64,000 bases of DNA from Cerrena zonata (taxonomy: Eukaryota > Basidiomycota > Agaricomycetes > Polyporales > Cerrenaceae). The position numbers were made by a program, and so were the translations under genes. This document shows positions 58,569 to 64,000 of this stretch, in pieces. Where the stretch lies: contig JASBNA010000074.1 in assembly GCA_038087015.1 (NCBI GenBank), positions 1 to 64,000 on the forward strand, in the 5' to 3' direction. Positions within the stretch are counted from its first letter, which is position 1. Every line of letters starts with the position of its first letter. The notes beneath the pieces are model-generated. The model had not been told where the DNA came from. It made no database searches and saw only the letters and a list, made by a program, of their open reading frames with translations.

Positions 58569-61500
58569 CTATTTACAAGAAAGTTTTAAATACTTCTTGG
58601 GCTCCCATATATATTGACTGATCACACATTGAACTACCCATTCCCAGTCAATTATACCAATTCTCATCATATCAGGATTGTTCAACTTGAAATTCACTTC
58701 ATTCTCTTCATTTCCTTCGGTCTCTCCTTCAAAATCATCATTTATATACGCTAATATGTTATCATAATTTGAATCTTTTGCGAAATTCTTCTTCATTGCT
58801 TCATAATTATTATACCAAGTCAAATTCCCAACTCCGAAGCAGTAGAATATAAATTCACACATTTCTAGTGTTGCACTATTGGTTGATTGTTTTAAAATTA
58901 TTATACTATATCCTTGTAGTAAATGAACATTATTTTGTAGTTGATCAATTAAAAAATTCTTCTTCACCTCATAGTTATATCGAAATTTATAAACATCGAG
59001 ACTTTTAATACTGTTCAAGTATGTTGATTGACCAGCCGGTAATAGGTAAATCGGCCAATGGCTGAATTTTAAATGATCCTTAACACAGTCATATATAAAT
59101 AATCTTGATAAGATAGGCCACCCAATTGCTAGTCCTTGCAAATATTTTGCACTTCGACAATGGCTGCTAGCTATAATTGCCCCAAATTTGAATTTTTTCA
59201 AAAAATCCAGCCTTATTACCACGCTGCCTGAGTTGGTTTTAAAATACTGTAATATTTCATTCAAACTTTCTTCAACAATCACTCCATCATGCTTGGTAAT
59301 CAAAGATTGTATTTCATCCTTCTCTTCTTCTTCAACACTGGTCAACAAGAATAAACAACCTGAAAACAAATTACTGACTTTATCAATTATGGTATTTTTC
59401 TTTCTTGGGCTAACTCTATAACTAGTTGAACGACTTAACTTAATCGGACTTTTGGTCAACTTCCTTGTAATATCGTCTGATTTACCATTAACTTGAATGG
59501 GTAACATGTCAGGACCATCATGGATTGTTTGTAACTTACCTAGTATGTTTGAAAGAATCAAGTAGTTATCCTTTAATCGGTCCTTACCGTCAATTATAAC
59601 TTGATTAAATTGTTGGTGTCTAATAAAGTCAGAAAACTCCATTATTATTTCAGATAGTGGGATAGATACTTCAGGATTCGTTTTAAGCTTACTTTTCGAA
59701 AATTTGATCAAATAAACTAGGTTGAAACCCCTCATGCACTTGATGTCATCAGCCTTGTCATTGAAACCTAAACCTGTAACAATGTATTTTACTTTCTTAC
59801 CTCTTAGTTCAACTTTATCGCCAACTCGGATATCAAGCAAAAATAAATCCGTATTTTTGATATCGAATTCACCTTCATTAAATGCAACTGTCAGAAAATT
59901 GGGGTCGACACTGTCAGTGATTATACCTGGATATATTTTAAATTTATACATAGCAAACGTACTACTAATATGTTTAATCAGACTTTCCGAGATAGAATTC
60001 AGGGTTTCTTTGCGTAATATATCCATCGGGCTTTTATTGTCTTGAGTAAGATGTGAAGGATCATTAGAACTTGGATCAACGCCCGATGATTCAGCCTTTG
60101 TTGTATCATTTTGTGATTGTATAACATACTTCTGACGAGTGTTTCTTCTATTTCTTGTAATTACCATATGGTCTTCTTCGGCATCTGATCTGTGTTCTTC
60201 CAGATCGTCCATTCCTGAAGTAACATCCTGTGTCGACCCCACTTCGATTTGTATATCATTAACTGACTGACTCAAGTCAGATAATTCAGTTGATTCAAGA
60301 CTTTCCTTTGTTGGTGAAGATGGAAGGACCCTAATATTCTTCTGCGAAGTTTCTTCGTCCTTTTTAGATCCATAATTTGCTGAAACATCTTCACTTGGTA
60401 CATCAGCAGAGGCTTTAAGATCGAATGAGCTATCAGCCTTAGATAAAGTGGTTTTCTCAGAAAAGTCTAATCTAATATTCTTATTTCGTTTTTGTTCATC
60501 CCCGGATCTTTTCCTCTTTTTGGTCATAAGCTTATTGGTAAGCATACTATCTTCGAAAAGAAGACCGCTGTCATCATTGATCAAATCTTGATCATCATCT
60601 GATTTTATTGCAATATCTCTATCATCAGCACCTGGTATTCTTTGACTACTTGAATACACAGGCTTTGATCCCAAATCAACTTTTCTAAATGTCTCATCCA
60701 TCATTTCTTCTTGCGTGTTAACGACCTGCGTTACAGATTTTGAATTCTTTTCAGTAGTATTAGGGACTTGAATTTCAATGATTTTATCGCCAGGAGAATC
60801 ATAAAATGGTATACGATTATTATCGTTAGCTTTATTAGGAGTATAAGATAATTCATTATTGCTGAGTGGATTTAGGGGGCTATTTGTTTGAGTGAATGAG
60901 TTTTCAAAGTTCACACGTTGTGTATCGTCGTTATGTTCTATAGTTTCAACACCATTACATTTGACTGAGTTATTTTCTCCATTCGTCATTATTTGAGTTT
61001 CTGCATCATTTTTGTAAGGTTCTCTCGTATGGGGTCTGTCATTATTTATCACTTGGGTGTCAGGCTGATTGTGTAGAGCTTGTGTATCAGCATAAATTTC
61101 GGTGAGCTGGGTTTCGGGCTGGTTTATTATTTGAGTCTCTGGTAAATAAGTTACGACGTGGCTCCTTTCTTGATCGTTAGATGTCTGGGTATTGTACTTT
61201 AGGCCAGAAATCATCTGAGTCCCTTTAGCATTCTCATTATTACTGAGAGCAGTGTTAGTTAAGTTGTCATTGATTCTTTGAGTATCTTCGAAATTCAGAT
61301 TTGAATTATTTCCGGGCGAATAAGTATGAAGCTTTCTTGGAGCTGTTGTTACATCATTGTATGGAGACCGACTAATACTTGATTGAGCTCTTCTATTATC
61401 TGAAGATTTTTGGCTAGGAACATTTAGTCGTTGAGTAAACGACCCACCGTTTACACCACCATCATCGTCTTCTAGTGTATCCCCAACTTGCTCATTGGAA

Positions 61501-61799
61501 TTATAGTTCAAGTTATCTACCTGAGTTGGTGCTGATTTATGGTCACTCGAAGTATCTCGCTGGGTAGGTGAGAATAACATGCTTGAATCGGTTTCTAATA
61601 TTGGTTTATCTGTATCTTTCACTTGCAGACTTTTTTCCCTTTTATTTAAATCTATATTGGAATCATTGGCGAACACAAGACTGTTATTCATATCCTCTCC
61701 ATCAGTATCATTTTGTATTAGTAACGTAGGATCATGTTGATCGTTTGACACTGGATCATCTATATAAGTACCCAGAGTACTTGTATCTTCTGTCGACAT
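58569..61799 (-). CDS. RAD9: DNA damage checkpoint adaptor Rad9 (Tudor-BRCT)
   Basis: A 1076-aa homolog of yeast Rad9 / fission yeast Crb2 / human 53BP1, the adaptor that Mec1 phosphorylates to activate Rad53 and Chk1. The N-terminal third is a dense TQ cluster (roughly 15 TQ from residue 75 to 360, such as PETQIINQPETQLTE and PDTQVINND), with forkhead-binding potential after phosphorylation. A Tudor-like domain at about 613-675 (FKIYPGIITDSVD, VGDKVELRGKKVKYIVTG) would read histone methylation. C-terminal BRCT repeats span about 805-1070 (FSGCLFLLTSV, then a Trp in IGIIDWEWVVQCV). S. cerevisiae Rad9 is 1309 aa. The frame is intact. Confidence 0.9.
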   Translation of the reverse strand: MSTEDTSTLGTYIDDPVSNDQHDPTLLIQNDTDGEDMNNSLVFANDSNIDLNKREKSLQVKDTDKPILETDSSMLFSPTQRDTSSDHKSAPTQVDNLNYNSNEQVGDTLEDDDGGVNGGSFTQRLNVPSQKSSDNRRAQSSISRSPYNDVTTAPRKLHTYSPGNNSNLNFEDTQRINDNLTNTALSNNENAKGTQMISGLKYNTQTSNDQERSHVVTYLPETQIINQPETQLTEIYADTQALHNQPDTQVINNDRPHTREPYKNDAETQIMTNGENNSVKCNGVETIEHNDDTQRVNFENSFTQTNSPLNPLSNNELSYTPNKANDNNRIPFYDSPGDKIIEIQVPNTTEKNSKSVTQVVNTQEEMMDETFRKVDLGSKPVYSSSQRIPGADDRDIAIKSDDDQDLINDDSGLLFEDSMLTNKLMTKKRKRSGDEQKRNKNIRLDFSEKTTLSKADSSFDLKASADVPSEDVSANYGSKKDEETSQKNIRVLPSSPTKESLESTELSDLSQSVNDIQIEVGSTQDVTSGMDDLEEHRSDAEEDHMVITRNRRNTRQKYVIQSQNDTTKAESSGVDPSSNDPSHLTQDNKSPMDILRKETLNSISESLIKHISSTFAMYKFKIYPGIITDSVDPNFLTVAFNEGEFDIKNTDLFLLDIRVGDKVELRGKKVKYIVTGLGFNDKADDIKCMRGFNLVYLIKFSKSKLKTNPEVSIPLSEIIMEFSDFIRHQQFNQVIIDGKDRLKDNYLILSNILGKLQTIHDGPDMLPIQVNGKSDDITRKLTKSPIKLSRSTSYRVSPRKKNTIIDKVSNLFSGCLFLLTSVEEEEKDEIQSLITKHDGVIVEESLNEILQYFKTNSGSVVIRLDFLKKFKFGAIIASSHCRSAKYLQGLAIGWPILSRLFIYDCVKDHLKFSHWPIYLLPAGQSTYLNSIKSLDVYKFRYNYEVKKNFLIDQLQNNVHLLQGYSIIILKQSTNSATLEMCEFIFYCFGVGNLTWYNNYEAMKKNFAKDSNYDNILAYINDDFEGETEGNEENEVNFKLNNPDMMRIGIIDWEWVVQCVISQYIWEPKKYLKLSCK

Positions 61800-62136
61800 A
61801 AATGACTCGTCACTTCGTACTTACTCTGGTTCTATGTGACTATCATTGAAGATAATTGTTTGCACAGACGTAATGATTCTGAAAAAAAAATTGTTGAAAG
61901 TGAAAAGTCCCAAAAGATCGCGTAAATTTTACAGCCTTTTAACATAGTTAAAACGGTTTAAATATTGATTATATATCGATTATACTAACAAAACAATTAA
62001 GAGTATTTAAATGAAGAAGCGGGATATAATTAAGCTTTTACATGGGTAGATAATATATGCTAAAACTTAGTAATACATATGCGCTATTGAGATATTTGAC
62101 TAATATACAGAGAAATTAATGAAATATGAATATGAC
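61800..62136. other. RAD9 promoter / BYE1 terminator
   Basis: 337 bases of AT-rich DNA. An MCB-type ACGCGT was looked for and not found; AGATCGCGTAAA at 61915-61926 is the nearest CGCG-containing word. Nothing else seen. Confidence 0.35.
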
Positions 62137-64000
62137 TTATTCATAAGTTGGAAGATCATCGTCATCATTATCATTGTTGTAGTTGTAGTTGCTGGAAGAA
62201 GGAGTTAAGTTGTTATGCAGCTGTTGGATCAATTGAATAAGAGCTTGAGGATTATTTTGAACATGAGGGTTTTGCTTCACCAAGTTAGATAAGTACATTA
62301 GTTGGTCTGACGTCAAATTATTGGGAAGACCATTGGTTGGTACTTGTGATTGAGTTGGTTGGGGTTGGAGTTCCAGGTGATTTGGCTTTCCACCACTAAG
62401 TTTAGTTAAGATGGAATCCAAACTTTGTTGTGGTGGCGGTTGATGGTGTTTATTATTGACCACAGGTGTTGCATTTCCGGAAGGAGGAGTTCTTTTAATG
62501 GCATTTGGTTGAACTGATGAATGATCCTTTTTAACAACATAAAGGCCAAACAAACCTTTTTTTCCCATTACCTTGGGAAGATTGGAAAAGACTGGATTCA
62601 AATGTGGATCATTACCATCAATTGGAATTAAATAAGCATCCTTCACGAAAGGAGGCTTATCAGATAAAACTGCCACTTTTCCATTTTCTGCTAAGTATTG
62701 GTACATTTTATCATAATCATATTGATTTTCTGCACATGTAACTTCAACTAAGAATAAATCTCTGGTGGCCACAATTTTTTGTAGATAGCTTTCAGCAGTT
62801 GATCTGCTCAATTTACCTTGAACTGTGAAAGATCTAGCGGCATATATTTCTTTGGATGTTTTCACGGATCTGTTATGACCGATAACGGAGTTTATATCAA
62901 CAGGTTCTCTATAGTTTGAACAAGTGAAAAATTCAGCATTTGCTGAAAACGAAGCAAATCCAGGGAAAGTAAATCTGCCTGACCAAAGGTGATTAGGTAA
63001 AGATGGTGGGAGGTGTACTTGCGGTTTCGATTTAGGTTTTTGTTCTTCAGCAGGAGCATTTGTAGGTTTGCCTCTGAGAATGAGATCTAAATCGTCATCA
63101 CTTATACTAGAGGTATTAGACGTATCTTTTGATTCAGCTTCGGGAGATTTTTCCTTTTTATCTTCTGGATCATAATCATCCTCGTTTTGATCATTCTCTT
63201 CATTTTCAATGTCATCATCATCGTCATCGTCATAACCAACATTGCTATAATTAACATTTTTAGATTTAGAATCAACAATATAATCAGATTCTTTGACTTG
63301 ATCATCCAGAAATCTTCTATGATCGATGTTTCTGGTCATTATATTAGCATCCAAGTCGTCAACTTGTTGGTTACTAGTATCTTCAACCAATTCTTCACCT
63401 TTATGAGTTCTTCTAATTCTTTGGCCCTGGTTTTCGTCGACAGTTAAAACAGAACGACGAATTGATTCTTGTCTTACTTTATCAGCATACTTTTTCAAAT
63501 CGCTATCAATTTCTTCTGGAGATAAATTAACAATATCATTGAATGAAAGGTCGTTATCAAGCAAACGTTTAATGACGTTAGGTTTTTTGATTGAAACCAT
63601 CAAACTCCTACTTTTATCTGTGTATTTTTTATTACTTTGATTACCAGCCCATTCAAAAATAACCGCTTCTAAACCAAAAGACCATTTACCTGAAAGTTTC
63701 TCACTATCGAAACCTTCTGGTAAAGTGTATGATGAATCAATGTTCTTGAAAAAAACATTTTTGAAAGCTTTGACCACGCTTTTTCTTGTTGGGTTCTTCA
63801 AAACAGCAACAACCTTATCATCGGAACTCTCATTTTTCCCTTTAGTAACCGGTTTCTGTAAAGTAATTGACTTTGATATAGGTTTCCCTTGGCAAACATT
63901 ACATTTATATTGTTTTGGAATGCTTTTAGAGTTCTTGTAACCCATACATTTAGCATGTTGCCAGGTTTTGCAACCATCGCATTCAATCATCATACCACCT
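62137..64000 (-). CDS. BYE1: Transcription factor Bye1 (PHD-TFIIS-like-SPOC), 5' end beyond window
   Basis: Partial at its 5' end; 621 codons are visible and the frame is open to the window edge. Bye1 binds RNA polymerase II and H3K4me3 during early elongation (S. cerevisiae 594 aa). Visible: most of a PHD finger (MMIECDGCKTWQHAKCMGY and YKCNVCQG; its first two Cys lie outside); a TFIIS central (TLD) domain (about 70-185, RSLMVSIKKPNVIKRLLDND); an acidic linker (DDDDDDIENEENDQNEDD); a SPOC domain (LWSGRFTFPGFASFSANAEF, about 335-490); and a Gln/Asn-rich tail ending DDDDLPTYE. The domain order is diagnostic. The start codon must lie upstream on the minus strand, past position 64000. Confidence 0.92.
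   Translation of the reverse strand, partial: GGMMIECDGCKTWQHAKCMGYKNSKSIPKQYKCNVCQGKPISKSITLQKPVTKGKNESSDDKVVAVLKNPTRKSVVKAFKNVFFKNIDSSYTLPEGFDSEKLSGKWSFGLEAVIFEWAGNQSNKKYTDKSRSLMVSIKKPNVIKRLLDNDLSFNDIVNLSPEEIDSDLKKYADKVRQESIRRSVLTVDENQGQRIRRTHKGEELVEDTSNQQVDDLDANIMTRNIDHRRFLDDQVKESDYIVDSKSKNVNYSNVGYDDDDDDDIENEENDQNEDDYDPEDKKEKSPEAESKDTSNTSSISDDDLDLILRGKPTNAPAEEQKPKSKPQVHLPPSLPNHLWSGRFTFPGFASFSANAEFFTCSNYREPVDINSVIGHNRSVKTSKEIYAARSFTVQGKLSRSTAESYLQKIVATRDLFLVEVTCAENQYDYDKMYQYLAENGKVAVLSDKPPFVKDAYLIPIDGNDPHLNPVFSNLPKVMGKKGLFGLYVVKKDHSSVQPNAIKRTPPSGNATPVVNNKHHQPPPQQSLDSILTKLSGGKPNHLELQPQPTQSQVPTNGLPNNLTSDQLMYLSNLVKQNPHVQNNPQALIQLIQQLHNNLTPSSSNYNYNNDNDDDDLPTYE

Overview
This is nuclear DNA of a budding yeast. 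Genes are dense and almost all intronless, intergenic DNA is AT-rich, and the two introns found carry yeast signals (GTATGT, TACTAAC/T, AG). A complex I accessory subunit (27071-27247) excludes Saccharomyces-type yeasts. That, together with CTG codons at positions where relatives have small or polar residues (GDH2, PRS5, septin P-loop), points to the CTG-Ser clade (Debaryomycetaceae/Metschnikowiaceae). The species cannot be named from this alone, and one CTG, in APM4, fits Leu better. Nothing mobile, viral or plasmid-like was seen, so this reads as an ordinary chromosome arm. Layout: 0-5 kb has a secreted M20 peptidase, an NmrA-like reductase and a tRNA-Asp/tRNA-Gly pair. 5-19 kb has TRS130 (TRAPPII), CUE3 (ribosome-collision RQT complex), APM4 (AP-2 mu), PRS5 (PRPP synthetase), GDH2 (NAD-glutamate dehydrogenase) and a tiny probable mitochondrial gene. 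19-27 kb has DPH7, VRP1, YFH1, an unknown membrane protein, an unknown mitochondrial protein, RSM25 and the complex I subunit. 27-31 kb is a roughly 0.95-kb AT-rich minisatellite in front of an LtrA-family membrane protein. 31-43 kb has a tricalbin with a 4-codon first exon, WWM1, an unusual SP-RING protein, a DHA1 drug/H+ antiporter and an F-box/LRR protein. 43-49 kb has a zinc-cluster transcription factor with a very long upstream region, a degenerate septin and repeat-rich DNA. 49-64 kb has UTP13, a CQD2/MCP2-like UbiB protein, a small mitochondrial protein, SLS1, PUT1, RAD9 and a 5'-truncated BYE1. Recurring themes are mitochondrial function (YFH1, RSM25, SLS1, CQD2-like, PUT1, complex I, small membrane proteins) and glutamate/proline catabolism (GDH2, PUT1). 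Four housekeeping genes (TRS130, UTP13, CQD2-like, SLS1) are broken by single-base indels, mostly in short homopolymers and mostly between 50 and 56 kb. Consensus errors are the likeliest cause, although the UTP13 break lies on a perfectly phased U UUU UUA slippery heptamer. A GGTGTACGG(A/G)T motif, matching the Rap1 site and the core of several yeast telomere repeats, recurs about 70-120 bp upstream of many start codons. No dramatic new system is evident. The best leads are the Rap1/telomere-like motif set, the SP-RING with a long insertion, the degenerate septin, the hairpin just before the zinc-cluster start codon and the six-copy 15-bp repeat in the GDH2 promoter.
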